The notes beneath the pieces were generated by a model. The model worked only from the letters and a program-made list of their open reading frames with translations, made no database searches and was not told the origin of the DNA. A stretch of 26,065 bases of DNA from SZUA-146 sp963922815 (GTDB taxonomy: Bacteria; Pseudomonadota; Gammaproteobacteria; Steroidobacterales; SZUA-146): the NCBI GenBank assembly GCA_963922815.1, contig CAWUKD010000036.1, positions 1 through 26,065 of the forward strand. Direction: 5' to 3'. Within the stretch, counting starts at the first letter, position 1. Every line of letters begins with the position of its first letter. A program made the position numbers and the translations under genes. Positions 1 through 8,379 of the stretch are shown one piece after another.

Positions 1-76
1 GCCGGAGTAGCTCAATTGGTAGAGCAGCGCACTTGTAATGCGAAGGTTGGGAGTTCGATTCTTCTCTCCGGCACCA
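1..76 (+). tRNA. tRNA-Thr (anticodon UGU), complete with encoded CCA
   Basis: The sequence folds as a full cloverleaf. The acceptor stem pairs bases 1-7 (GCCGGAG) with 66-72 (CTCCGGC), and A73 is followed by an encoded CCA. The D stem pairs 10-13 with 22-25. The anticodon loop is CTTGTAA at 32-38, so the anticodon at 34-36 is TGT, which reads ACA and related threonine codons. The T loop TTCGATT sits at 54-60. The anticodon stem starts with a G27/A43 mismatch and the T stem has two G-U pairs; both are tolerated in bacterial tRNAs. The gene begins exactly at the window edge, so any promoter or upstream tRNA is out of view. No clear terminator follows it. Confidence 0.96.
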
Positions 77-197
77 TTTCCCTCTTTTCGGAACGACGCG
101 ACGTTAAACTTGCACGTTTCCTTCGCGTTTGAAAACTGACCGGGTTCATCGATAGCCGTCAGTAGTTGCCCGTTCCGGCAGCGTCGCCCCGTCGGTG

Positions 198-710
198 TTA
201 TTCCCCGACTTTGTGTTCCCACTCCTCCCGACGCAAGACTACCGTTCGCGCCAGTTTGTCATGCCAGCCCTGTCGGCGTTTGTCCCACAGAATCCACAGG
301 CATCCGAGCCCCAGCATGGGGAGCGAAATCAGCGAAAAGGCGAGATAGCGAATCACAAACTGGTAAACGCGGGGCTTATCACCCGTGTCCTCGTCAACGA
401 TCTGAGAGTGAATCATTAGCTTCCCCGGCGTGGCCTGAAAGCGGGCCAGAAACCACAGTGCTGCCAGAGCGGGCGCGACACCGCCCAGAATGACGTGCCA
501 CGTGCCCTGCACCAGCGTGTCATCAAACAAATACCCGGGCCCATAAATCACCATCAGGAGCGGCGTCACGATGGCCGCGATCATCAGGGCATCTGCGCCG
601 GTTGCCAGCGCTCTTGGCCAGAAACCGACATAGTGCCATTCGGAGTGTGCAACGCCGTTGTCGTCCTCAACAACAGAGGTGTCGGATGCGGTGTGGGGGT
701 TGTGGTCCAT
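198..710 (-). CDS. RDD family integral membrane protein
   Basis: The 170-residue protein has the layout of the RDD family, small membrane proteins of mostly unknown function; some members have been linked to ion transport or to maturation of other membrane proteins. A polar N-terminus of about 27 residues is followed by the motif GFWPRALATGADAL (29-42), which carries the family Arg and Asp. Hydrophobic helices lie near residues 41-57, 72-90 and 120-141. The ATPGK motif (93-97) precedes the second half, and the typical closing element RRQGWHDKLARTVV lies at 145-158. The ATG at 710 has no strong Shine-Dalgarno sequence, but the next in-frame Met would cut off the signature, so this start is kept. 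It lies 197 bp downstream of the glutamate dehydrogenase gene on the same strand. Substrate and role are unknown. Confidence 0.85.
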   Translation of the reverse strand: MDHNPHTASDTSVVEDDNGVAHSEWHYVGFWPRALATGADALMIAAIVTPLLMVIYGPGYLFDDTLVQGTWHVILGGVAPALAALWFLARFQATPGKLMIHSQIVDEDTGDKPRVYQFVIRYLAFSLISLPMLGLGCLWILWDKRRQGWHDKLARTVVLRREEWEHKVGE

Positions 711-907
711 GCAGGGATTAATGCATTACATCGAAACCGTTTTCAAGACCTATTCAGAAACGGTGGGTTGAAATGTGATGTGTTGCTCACAGTGGTTGTC
801 CGTGACGGGCCGGATTGAGCTTAGACTTTAGTGCCGCCGGCCGGGAGACCGACAAAACCCGCAGACCGGATGTTATCGGTACACCCGAATTTATCGTCCC
901 GGACAGC

Positions 908-3900
908 CTAATCAATTACCAGCTTGCGCATCTCCTGAACCGCTACAGACAGCGTGGCGAAGTCCATTGAGCCCATGCTCCGCATATCGGACACAACGCG
1001 CTGCGCCCGCATAATGGCGGACTCATGCGCGTCAAGCCAGGACTGCGCGACAATCTTGCTGTCGTCAGACTTGCTGGCGTTCACCGCGCTCACCGTAGCC
1101 GCCCGGCGAATTTCGTACAGATTCTCCCGAAGCGTACCCCGGGCAAGCGCCTGCCAGCGGCCTCGAACAGGCAAGCTCTCGATTTGCTCGCTGAGCCAGC
1201 TCAGACGCAGGCCTCGCGTAAGCCGGAAATAGACGCTGGTGACAAACTCGTCGTCACACTTGAGCTGGATGGCAGCCTGAGCAATATCGTATCCGGAATA
1301 CAGATAGCGTATTCCTGCCATCTGGTGGGCCAGTGACTTGCTCACGCCCATATTCAGATAGATTTCGCGCGAAGAACGAAACTGTTTGAGTTCTCCACCT
1401 CGCAACAGGCCGCTCAGGTTTTTCGACAAATTGGCAATCGCCGGCGCAAAGGTGCCAATGGCATGCACGGTGTCGTTGGCAAACTGCGGTCGTTGTAACA
1501 ACCAGATTGATGCTCTGCGCAGCAGCCGGGAGGTTTCCGCCAGCATGCGGTACTGGGCCCGGGCCTGAATCTTGTTGTCGAGCGCTTCGACACTGCGCCA
1601 CATTGGGCGCAGGTTCAGGGTTTCGCGCGCAATCGTGTACGCACGGGCGATTTCACCTGACGTGGCCCCCGTTTCTTCCTGCGTGCGTATGACGTACGTA
1701 GGACCCATGCGATTAACCAGGCTGTTTGCCGTCTGGGTGGCAATGATTTCATGCGCCAGACGGTGGTCTTTCATGAGTTCTGCGTATTTCTTCTGCAGAG
1801 GTTTCGGGAAGTAGGTGCTCAAGTCTTCGCGTGCGAACTCGTTGTCGAGTTCATCGGATTCGGACAGTTGATTGATCAGATTGATCTTGCTGTAAGACAA
1901 CAGTATGGATAGTTCGGGGCGGGTCAGGCCGCGACCATTCTGCTGGCGCTCCAGAATTTCATTGTCCGTTGGCAGAAATTCAAGTTCACGATCGAGTTCG
2001 CCGCTTTGCTCCAGCAAGCGAATGAACTGAAGGTGTTCTGCGGCTCGGGATACCGACTCGCTTTCCAGCGTGCTGATGGCCTGAGTCTGGAAGTAGTTGT
2101 CGCGCAACACCAGCGTTTCGACTTCGGGTGTCATGCGCGCCAGTAGCCGGTTTCGGTCTTTCGTCCCCAGTTTCTTGCGCGTCATGGCCAGGTTAAGCAG
2201 GATCTTGATGTTGACTTCGCGGTCCGAGCAGTCCACGCCGCCGGCGTTATCAATGAAGTCGGTGTTGACCTTGCCGTCCTGCAGTGCGAATTCGATTCGA
2301 CCGCGCTGGGTGAATCCCAGGTTGCCGCCCTCGCCGATAACGCGACAGCGCAAATCGGCTCCGTTCACGCGCACTTTGTTGTTGCTGCGGTCGCCGGCGT
2401 CGTCGTGACTCTCGGTGCTCGCCTTAACGTAGGTACCAATGCCGCCATTCCAGAGCAGGTCAACACGCATCATCAGGATGGCGCGAATGACGTCGTCCGG
2501 TGAAGGGTCGGCCGATCCTTTGATGTCGAGCATTTCACGCACTTCGGGACTCAGCGCAAGGGTCTTGCTGCGGCGTGAAAAAATACCGCCGCCTTTGGAG
2601 ATCAGTTTGGCGTTGTAATCTTCCCAGGATGATCTCGGCAGATTAAACAGCCGCTCGCGTTCATCATAGCTCCTGGCCGGTTCAGGGTCCGGGTCAAGAA
2701 AGATATGCATATGATTGAACGCGGCCTGCAAGCGAATGGTGCGAGAGCGCAGCATGCCGTTGCCGAACACATCGCCACCCATATCGCCGATACCGGCCAC
2801 GGTGAATTCTTCGGTTTGCGTATCAATGCCCAGTTCGCGGAAATGCCGTTTTACAGCCTCCCAGGCGCCTTTGGCGGTGATGCCCATGCCTTTGTGGTCG
2901 TAGCCCACCGAGCCGCCGGACGCGAACGCGTCGTCCAGCCAGAAGCCATAGTCCTGGGCGATGCCATTGGCAATATCGGAAAAAGTCGCGGTGCCTTTGT
3001 CGGCCGCCACGACGAGATAGGGGTCGTCGTCATCGTGGCGAACCACCTTCGCTGGCGGAATCAGCTTGTCTTTGACGATGTTGTCCGTGATGTCGAGAAG
3101 GCCGTGGATCAGCGTGCTATAGCAGTGAATAACTTCCTTTTGAATGGCGTCGCGCTCGCCGGCAGGCAGTCGTTTGCAAACGAATCCGCCCTTGGCGCCA
3201 GTTGGCACGATGACCGTGTTCTTGACTACCTGTGCTTTCATGAGGCCCAGAATTTCGGTGCGGAAGTCCTCACGTCGGTCGGACCAGCGGATGCCGCCGC
3301 GGGCGATGCTGCCGCCCCGCAAATGTACGCCTTCCATGCGCGCTGAGTAAACGAACACCTCGTACATCGGCAGAGGCTTGGGTAGTCCCGGAATTTTCTC
3401 TGGGTCGAACTTGAATGATACGTAAGGTTTTGGTCTGTCGTGTTCGCCGGGCTGATAGAAATTCGTGCGCAGAGTGGCTACCAGTGCGGCGTGGAAGCTG
3501 CGAAAAATCCGGTCTTCGTCGGCGCTTTCTACCGAGTTGATAGAGCGACGCAGGCTTCTCAGTTTGCGTTCAACGGCACCGGCTCTGTTCTTGGTGGAGA
3601 TGTCCGGATCGAACTTGAGTTCAAACACTTCCATCCAGCCACGGGCGAACGAAGGATTGCTGCCGAACACTTCTTCCATGTACGGCTGGCTGAACGGCAG
3701 GCCGGTTTGTACCAGGTAACGACAGTAGGCTCTCAACAGCGTGGCTTCGCGCCAGGTCAGGCCGGCGGTGACGACCAGCGTGTTGAAGCCGTCGCTTTCG
3801 CTGTTACCACGCCAGGTCTGCTCAAACGTGTCCTGGAAACGCTGCCCGATTTCGACCGGATTAATTGTCCTGTCGCTCTGGGGGCTCATCTCGAATTCCT

Positions 3901-5737
3901 GCACGTACATGACGGAATTGTCGAAGCGACAGCTGTACGGGCGCTCGCTGATGACGCGCATGCCCATGTTTTCGAGCATGGGCAGTACATCCGAAATTGG
4001 TATCGGACGGTCTTTTTGAAATACTTTAAAGCGCAGGTGGTTTTCACCGAACGAAGGTGGGCGATACAGCGCCATTTGTATATCTTCGCCCTCATGAATC
4101 TTGGCAATACGCTCAACGTCAAACGTTGCTTCGTACGGTGAGAAGTCATCTTCGTAGGCAGCTGAAAAACACGAGCCGTACAGATCAAACAGTACGGCAC
4201 CGCGAGCGGACCCGAGTCTGCCGATCAATTCTTCGCGCAGTTTTCCGCGCCACGTTTGTACGGCGTCGGCGATGGCGGTTTCAATGGCAGCGAGATTGGC
4301 GCGTCGGGTACGTGTAGGCGGCGTGGTTACCCGGCACTGCAGTCGCGCCAGTACGGATTCGGTAATAAGCACTTTCGAGTCAATGGCCGTGCCTTCAAAA
4401 CCGTCGAGCAGAATGGCTTCAATCTTGCCGCGAACGATCGTATTGTATTTTTCTTTTGGAACGTAAATCATGCACGCAATGAAGCGGCGATAGGGGTCGC
4501 GGCGTATGAACATCTTGACGCGCTGCCGTTCCTGCAGGCCCAGCACGCCTTCGCTGATTCGTTTGAGGTCTTCGACGCTGCTTTGGAAAAGTTCGTCGCG
4601 CGGAAACGATTCCAATATGTGCATCAGCGCCTTCGCGCCGTGGCTGTGCGGTGGCAGATTAAAGCTGCGCACGACTTTGTCGACTCTGCGTCGCAGATAC
4701 GGAATGTCACGTGGATTGAGGTTGTAAGCGGCAGAGGTGAACAGACCCAGAAAGCGCTGTTCACGAGTGGCCTTGCCGTTCTTGTCGAACCGTTTAACGC
4801 CAATGTAGTCCATGTGTACGGAGCGATGCACCGTTGAGCGCTGATTTGCCTTGGTAATGATCAGCGGCCTGCGGGAATTAATCTGGCGCGTGATCGCCGC
4901 CCGAATTTTCGGGTTATCAATGGGCGAGGGGCGGGTACGCTGACGCCGCAGAATACCGAGACCGGAACGTGGAACCGGCCGGAGTATCGGAGCTTCTTCA
5001 TCCGGATTAACGGTGTATTCCCTGAAGCCAAGAAACGTAAAATGATCATCGGCCATCCAGTCAAGAAGGGCGGCGGTTTCAAGGCGGTCTTTTTCCCTGA
5101 CCGGGCTCGTGGCGCCGCGCAGTTCTTCGGCAATAGCCACGGCTTTCTTGCGCATCGCCTGCCAGTCCCGTGTACAGGCTTCAGCATCAGAGAGCGCGTT
5201 TCTCAGCCGTTTTTCCAGTTCCTTGAGCCTGTCCGGATCACCTACGCGGTCAAATTCAAAATGAGCAAACGATTCCGACTGCAGCTTCGCCGCCGTTTCG
5301 TCTTCGGCAAAAATGTGTTTGATGATGTGGGCGTTGGTTCTTTGCACACGAAGAATCGGGTGGAAGATCTGATAGATGCCAAGGCCCATACCGTTGATAA
5401 CCATGGATATGGTATCGATCACAAATGACATGTCGGCACAGGCCGTCTGCAGTATGGTGCGGTCGGCGGGCAACATCAGATCGTTGTCGTCCGGGTTGGT
5501 CAGCGCAATCAGAATTTCGCCGGGCTCGCGTTTACGCGCCATTTTCAGATGCATATGCGCAACGCTTTCGAGCTGCTCCTGAGTGCGGGTCTGAAGGTCT
5601 TCGGCGGTTACCGAGCGGTAGTACTGCCGCAGGTAGGTGCTGTAATCGATTTTGATGCCGGCCGGTCTGGAGGTTTTGCCATGGTTGGCCAGGCTGTCAA
5701 TCAAGCGTTGTTTTGAATCGCTGCTACGTCTTTGCAT
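908..5737 (-). CDS. gdhB: NAD-specific glutamate dehydrogenase, large 180-kDa class
   Basis: This 1609-residue protein matches the L-GDH180 class, cytoplasmic enzymes that deaminate glutamate to 2-oxoglutarate with NAD+ and so feed amino-acid carbon into the TCA cycle. Length is normal for the class (about 1600). The long N-terminal region of roughly 750 residues, with ACT-like regulatory segments in known members, precedes the catalytic part. Recognisable catalytic elements are ARGGIRWSDRREDFRTE near 812-828, the lysine-rich VVKNTVIVPTGAKGGF near 837-852, DKGTATFSDIAN near 913-924, the nucleotide-binding GIGDMGGDVFGNG near 982-994, and GVDCSDREVNIKILLN further on. The ATG start has an AGGG about 7 bases upstream. 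The gene stands apart, with a 278-bp divergent region before it and no clear terminator after it. I see no frameshift or missing block. Confidence 0.95.
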   Translation of the reverse strand: MQRRSSDSKQRLIDSLANHGKTSRPAGIKIDYSTYLRQYYRSVTAEDLQTRTQEQLESVAHMHLKMARKREPGEILIALTNPDDNDLMLPADRTILQTACADMSFVIDTISMVINGMGLGIYQIFHPILRVQRTNAHIIKHIFAEDETAAKLQSESFAHFEFDRVGDPDRLKELEKRLRNALSDAEACTRDWQAMRKKAVAIAEELRGATSPVREKDRLETAALLDWMADDHFTFLGFREYTVNPDEEAPILRPVPRSGLGILRRQRTRPSPIDNPKIRAAITRQINSRRPLIITKANQRSTVHRSVHMDYIGVKRFDKNGKATREQRFLGLFTSAAYNLNPRDIPYLRRRVDKVVRSFNLPPHSHGAKALMHILESFPRDELFQSSVEDLKRISEGVLGLQERQRVKMFIRRDPYRRFIACMIYVPKEKYNTIVRGKIEAILLDGFEGTAIDSKVLITESVLARLQCRVTTPPTRTRRANLAAIETAIADAVQTWRGKLREELIGRLGSARGAVLFDLYGSCFSAAYEDDFSPYEATFDVERIAKIHEGEDIQMALYRPPSFGENHLRFKVFQKDRPIPISDVLPMLENMGMRVISERPYSCRFDNSVMYVQEFEMSPQSDRTINPVEIGQRFQDTFEQTWRGNSESDGFNTLVVTAGLTWREATLLRAYCRYLVQTGLPFSQPYMEEVFGSNPSFARGWMEVFELKFDPDISTKNRAGAVERKLRSLRRSINSVESADEDRIFRSFHAALVATLRTNFYQPGEHDRPKPYVSFKFDPEKIPGLPKPLPMYEVFVYSARMEGVHLRGGSIARGGIRWSDRREDFRTEILGLMKAQVVKNTVIVPTGAKGGFVCKRLPAGERDAIQKEVIHCYSTLIHGLLDITDNIVKDKLIPPAKVVRHDDDDPYLVVAADKGTATFSDIANGIAQDYGFWLDDAFASGGSVGYDHKGMGITAKGAWEAVKRHFRELGIDTQTEEFTVAGIGDMGGDVFGNGMLRSRTIRLQAAFNHMHIFLDPDPEPARSYDERERLFNLPRSSWEDYNAKLISKGGGIFSRRSKTLALSPEVREMLDIKGSADPSPDDVIRAILMMRVDLLWNGGIGTYVKASTESHDDAGDRSNNKVRVNGADLRCRVIGEGGNLGFTQRGRIEFALQDGKVNTDFIDNAGGVDCSDREVNIKILLNLAMTRKKLGTKDRNRLLARMTPEVETLVLRDNYFQTQAISTLESESVSRAAEHLQFIRLLEQSGELDRELEFLPTDNEILERQQNGRGLTRPELSILLSYSKINLINQLSESDELDNEFAREDLSTYFPKPLQKKYAELMKDHRLAHEIIATQTANSLVNRMGPTYVIRTQEETGATSGEIARAYTIARETLNLRPMWRSVEALDNKIQARAQYRMLAETSRLLRRASIWLLQRPQFANDTVHAIGTFAPAIANLSKNLSGLLRGGELKQFRSSREIYLNMGVSKSLAHQMAGIRYLYSGYDIAQAAIQLKCDDEFVTSVYFRLTRGLRLSWLSEQIESLPVRGRWQALARGTLRENLYEIRRAATVSAVNASKSDDSKIVAQSWLDAHESAIMRAQRVVSDMRSMGSMDFATLSVAVQEMRKLVID

Positions 5738-5858
5738 GCTGGTGCCCTGCGTATGTGTAGTGGGTTGTCAAAGAAGGGGCTTCGCCTTTCAGGCGACTGA
5801 TCTGAGTTCTCGGGTTACGTGGGTCATCGGTCTTGGTTCCGCTTGTAACTTTAGCGAA

Positions 5859-5864
5859 AGTATA
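5859..5864 (-). promoter_or_regulatory. candidate -10 element upstream of glutamate dehydrogenase
   Basis: Read on the minus strand this is TATACT, about 120 bases upstream of the dehydrogenase start in the divergent region. No good -35 hexamer lies 16-18 bases upstream, so the call rests on the -10 match and the resemblance to other TATACT sites in this window. Confidence 0.3.
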
Positions 5865-5973
5865 GCCGAATCAGGGGCTCACGCACCGAGTTTATTTGCG
5901 TGTCGCAGCGCGTCATAGTCGGCGACGACGTTGGGTTATCGGTTATGCACAGGTCCTGTTTCATGCTCTGTGC

Positions 5974-5982
5974 TGGTACACT
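5974..5982 (+). promoter_or_regulatory. candidate extended -10 promoter for tryptophan dioxygenase
   Basis: The sequence TGGTACACT fits an extended -10 (TGN followed by TACACT) and is followed by a GC-rich GGCGCGC stretch. Transcription would start near 5989, giving a leader of about 27 bases before the GTG at 6016. The -35 region is poor, which is common for extended -10 promoters. Confidence 0.4.
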
Positions 5983-6015
5983 GGCGCGCATTAATTACAA
6001 CGTCGGAGTGCCATC

Positions 6016-6861
6016 GTGGACTCGCCCGAAACGGATAGCAAAGAACCCAGTATGGACCCTGTTGAGGGGGTCACTTACAGCGAATATCTTCGCCTCGACA
6101 AGATTCTTGATGCTCAGGATCGGCACAGCGATCCGCCTCATCATGACGAAATGCTGTTTATCATTCAGCACCAGACTTCGGAGCTGTGGCTCAAGCTGAT
6201 ATTGCATGAATTGACGGCCGCTATCGGTTATCTGCAGCAGGATCAGATTGAGCCCTGCTTCAAGATTCTGGCCCGGGTTAAAACCATTCAACGTCAAATG
6301 TCGAATCAATGGGCCGTACTTGAGACTTTGACGCCGAGCGAGTACGTCCAGTTTCGCGGTGTCTTTGGCAATGCCTCCGGATTCCAGTCTGCGCAGTATC
6401 GGGAACTTGAATTTCGTCTGGGCAACAAAAACGAGCGGTTCATTAAATTGCACGGTGGTCCTGACACGGAAGCGGGCGGCCGTTTGCAGGAAATACTGCG
6501 TCAGCCGAGCCTGTACGATGAGTTCTTGCGCCTGCTGGCTCGCAAAGGACATCCTATACCGGCTGAGATCGTCGACCGGGACTGGACCAGGCCGTACGAA
6601 GCGCACAAAGGCGTGCTGAGTGTTATCAAAACGGTCTATTCGGATCCGCGTACCTACTGGGACTCGTACGATATGTGCGAAAAGCTGATCGACATCGAAG
6701 AGAATTTGCAGCTTTGGCGATTTCGCCATATGCGCACGGTGGCCCGGGTCATCGGCTTCAAGCGCGGAACCGGTGGGTCTTCAGGCGTCAACTTCCTGAA
6801 ACGTGTGCTCGACATAACGCTGTTTCCGGAGTTGATCGATGTACGCACGGAGATGGATTAG
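6016..6861 (+). CDS. kynA: Tryptophan 2,3-dioxygenase (heme enzyme)
   Basis: The 281-residue protein is a tryptophan 2,3-dioxygenase, the cytoplasmic heme enzyme that opens the indole ring of L-tryptophan with O2 to give N-formylkynurenine, the first step of the kynurenine pathway. Visible key residues match the Xanthomonas enzyme within a few positions: distal His52 in IIQHQTSELW, Arg114 in QFRGVFG, Ser121 in the GNASGFQS segment, the proximal heme ligand His238 in RFRHM, and Thr252 in GTGGSSGVNFL. The GTG start at 6016 has GGAG about 7 bases upstream, while the in-frame ATG at 6052 has no ribosome site. Its stop overlaps the start of the next gene by one base (TAGTG), implying translational coupling. 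Later kynurenine-pathway genes are not in the window. Confidence 0.96.
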   Translation: MDSPETDSKEPSMDPVEGVTYSEYLRLDKILDAQDRHSDPPHHDEMLFIIQHQTSELWLKLILHELTAAIGYLQQDQIEPCFKILARVKTIQRQMSNQWAVLETLTPSEYVQFRGVFGNASGFQSAQYRELEFRLGNKNERFIKLHGGPDTEAGGRLQEILRQPSLYDEFLRLLARKGHPIPAEIVDRDWTRPYEAHKGVLSVIKTVYSDPRTYWDSYDMCEKLIDIEENLQLWRFRHMRTVARVIGFKRGTGGSSGVNFLKRVLDITLFPELIDVRTEMD

Positions 6862-7151
6862 TGAGTGCTGATCGCGGCGCTGAAATAGAGCGTTTCTACT
6901 GGCTCATTGTCAATCTGCTGGGCAAAGTGTTTGGCTTTTTGATGCTGATCGCCGGGGGGCTTTTTTTCCTGAGTTTCCTGTCGGAAAAGCTGCGTACCGG
7001 AGCCATGACCTGGAATGGACAGACTCTGGTTGCCTTTAACGAACAGTGGCCGTTGCTTGTGGGCGGTGCACTCGTAGCGGCTATTGGTGGGCTGCTGGTT
7101 CATCTGCTGCCCTATCAGCGCAAGCCTGTCGACGAATCGGATCAGGCTTAA
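6861..7151 (+). CDS. Small two-helix membrane protein coupled to tryptophan dioxygenase
   Basis: This 96-residue protein starts at a GTG whose G is the last base of the dioxygenase TAG stop. An in-frame reading continues further upstream, but no other start makes sense without a large overlap with the conserved dioxygenase coding sequence. A charged N-terminus (residues 1-11) is followed by hydrophobic helix 1 (about 13-40), a short polar loop containing TGAMTWNGQ (about 46-54), helix 2 (about 63-83) and a charged tail ending in DESDQA. There are no Cys residues, no lipobox and no catalytic motif. I do not recognise the family. The tight overlap implies production with the dioxygenase, so a link to tryptophan metabolism at the membrane is conceivable but only inferred from position. 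Confidence 0.75.
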   Translation: MSADRGAEIERFYWLIVNLLGKVFGFLMLIAGGLFFLSFLSEKLRTGAMTWNGQTLVAFNEQWPLLVGGALVAAIGGLLVHLLPYQRKPVDESDQA

Positions 7152-7163
7152 TAACGCGGTTAG

Positions 7164-7649
7164 TTAGCGCCGGTCGGCGGCTTCCTCGCGGGCGATCTTT
7201 TTGGCCGCTTCGCTCAGTGCACCCGCAATTCGGTAGAAACTGGCAACGTCTTCTTCGCTCATGCCGGAAAGCAGTCGACGTTCATAGTCCAGCGCGTAGG
7301 GCGCCACCTGATTGTACACATCGGTGCCGGAATTACTGAGGTTGAGAATGGATTTGCGACGGTCGCCGGCGTCAAAGCTTCGGCTAATGAGCTCTCGCTC
7401 AAGTAGCTGATTTACCGCGCGGCTCACCGCCACTTTGTCCATAGCGGTTTGTTCGGCGACTTCCCTGGCCGACAAACCCGGGTGCTGGGCGAGAATACAG
7501 AAGATTCGCCACTGAGGAATATTCAGATCAAAACGCGCCGCATAAGCGTCCGCAATAGCGGAACTGATCTGGTGAGACAGTGTGGCCAGCCGATAAGGCA
7601 CAAAATTCTCCAGGGTGATCAGTTTCTGTACTTGGGTATCGGTGGTCAT
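7164..7649 (-). CDS. MarR family transcriptional regulator
   Basis: The 161-residue protein has the MarR winged-helix layout: N-terminal dimerisation helices (about 10-40), a helix-turn-helix with recognition helix DKVAVSRAVNQLLE (71-84), a wing around SFDAGDRRKSILNLS (91-105) with the family DRR, and a C-terminal dimerisation helix to residue 161. Such dimers usually repress nearby genes and release DNA on binding an aromatic or other small ligand. The ATG at 7649 has AGGA about 7 bases upstream. Its 3' end converges on the small membrane protein gene with only 12 bp between stops, and it is divergent from the GNAT gene across a 157-bp region holding two operator-like palindromes. Autoregulation and control of the GNAT gene are the simplest guesses; the ligand cannot be told. 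Confidence 0.92.
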   Translation of the reverse strand: MTTDTQVQKLITLENFVPYRLATLSHQISSAIADAYAARFDLNIPQWRIFCILAQHPGLSAREVAEQTAMDKVAVSRAVNQLLERELISRSFDAGDRRKSILNLSNSGTDVYNQVAPYALDYERRLLSGMSEEDVASFYRIAGALSEAAKKIAREEAADRR

Positions 7650-7721
7650 TTTGGTCCTGTGTGAATGAAGTTATGGCGTATTGGCACAGCTGTTGTCTTC
7701 ATATACTTACCCAGTCACGTC

Positions 7722-7736
7722 AACTATTCAACAGTT
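7722..7736. promoter_or_regulatory. candidate MarR operator, imperfect 15-bp palindrome
   Basis: AACTATTCAACAGTT is an imperfect inverted repeat about a central C, with 12 of the 14 flanking positions symmetric. It lies between the divergent marR and GNAT genes, and its size and AT-rich character suit a MarR dimer. Binding is inferred only. Confidence 0.35.
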
Positions 7737-7746
7737 TATGTGCCAG

Positions 7747-7775
7747 TTGGTCACCAATTGTTCCTTTGGTATCTT
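7747..7775 (+). promoter_or_regulatory. candidate GNAT promoter with palindrome over the -35
   Basis: TTGGTC at 7747-7752 and TATCTT at 7770-7775 are separated by 17 bp and resemble a weak sigma-70 promoter. Transcription would begin near 7782, about 25 bases before the ATG at 7807. The -35 lies inside the odd palindrome TTGGTCACCAA (7747-7757), where a repressor could block RNA polymerase. Confidence 0.35.
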
Positions 7776-7806
7776 GACCGGGTCGAAACGTCTATGGCTG
7801 GATCTC

Positions 7807-8295
7807 ATGCAAATATTCCCCGCACAACCCGAGCACGCTGACGCACTGATTGCCCTGTTCGACCGCTATCGCCAGTTCTACGGAAAGGAATCCGATCTGT
7901 CGCTGGCCGAAACGTTTGTTACGGAACGCCTTGCTGTTCAGGATACGCGCTTTTTGCTGGCGCAGGTCAATCACCCTGAGCATGGCGGGCAGGCAGCGGG
8001 CTTTACTCAGCTATTTCAGTCATTTTCGTCGGTATCAGGGACACGCATTCTGTTACTCAACGATTTGTATGTGTTGCCCGAGCTGCGGCAAAAGGGCATT
8101 GGCCGAGCGTTGATGCGCGCCGCGCGAGACTACGCCCGTGATTGTGGTTACGCGGGTATCAAGCTGGAAACGCAGGAGACCAATCACATCGGTCAGGCGT
8201 TATATGAAAGTGAGGGCTATGTACGCCAAACCGGGTTTTTCCAGTATTTTCTTCAAACACCGGCAAAGGAAAGCTGGCTCGCAAGAAAGTGGTAG
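7807..8295 (+). CDS. GNAT family N-acetyltransferase
   Basis: From the ATG at 7807 the protein is 162 residues and begins MQIFPAQPEHADALIALF, the usual first strand and helix of GNAT enzymes. The acetyl-CoA-binding motif A is clear: LNDLYVLPELRQKGIGRALM (84-103) with the Arg-Gln-Lys-Gly-Ile-Gly-Arg pyrophosphate loop at 94-100. Further on, NHIGQALYESEGYVRQTGFF (126-145) is the typical C-terminal motif. The reading frame is open upstream to 7681, but that extension looks non-coding and contains the likely promoter, so it was trimmed. The acceptor is unknown; GNATs acetylate antibiotics, amines, amino acids or proteins. Divergent placement from marR suggests regulation by that protein. It converges on zapE with 84 bp between, in which I see no clear terminator. 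Confidence 0.9.
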   Translation: MQIFPAQPEHADALIALFDRYRQFYGKESDLSLAETFVTERLAVQDTRFLLAQVNHPEHGGQAAGFTQLFQSFSSVSGTRILLLNDLYVLPELRQKGIGRALMRAARDYARDCGYAGIKLETQETNHIGQALYESEGYVRQTGFFQYFLQTPAKESWLARKW

Positions 8296-8379
8296 CACAG
8301 ACCGGCATCGTAGGCGTCAGGGCGTGTTGCGCGGCAGGTTGTGCCCTCTGTCGTGTGCAAGGCAACGAGCTGTGCACTT

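Noticed and set aside
1..76. tRNA-Thr as an integration site with an island beside it
   Set aside because: No integrase, direct repeat of the tRNA 3' end or phage gene is seen in the window. XerD is the housekeeping recombinase in its usual context beside dsbC.
711..907. Possible terminator or small gene between glutamate dehydrogenase and the RDD gene
   Set aside because: I found no stable hairpin followed by T residues and no open frame with a credible start; nothing can be supported there.
2705..4141. Long plus-strand open frames of 213 and 233 codons antisense to the glutamate dehydrogenase gene
   Set aside because: They lie wholly opposite a conserved enzyme, show no recognisable domain, and have the composition expected from mirrored codons in GC-rich DNA.
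7681..7806. N-terminal extension of the GNAT frame by 42 codons
   Set aside because: The extension has no family similarity and contains the promoter and palindromes; the GNAT fold begins at the ATG at 7807.
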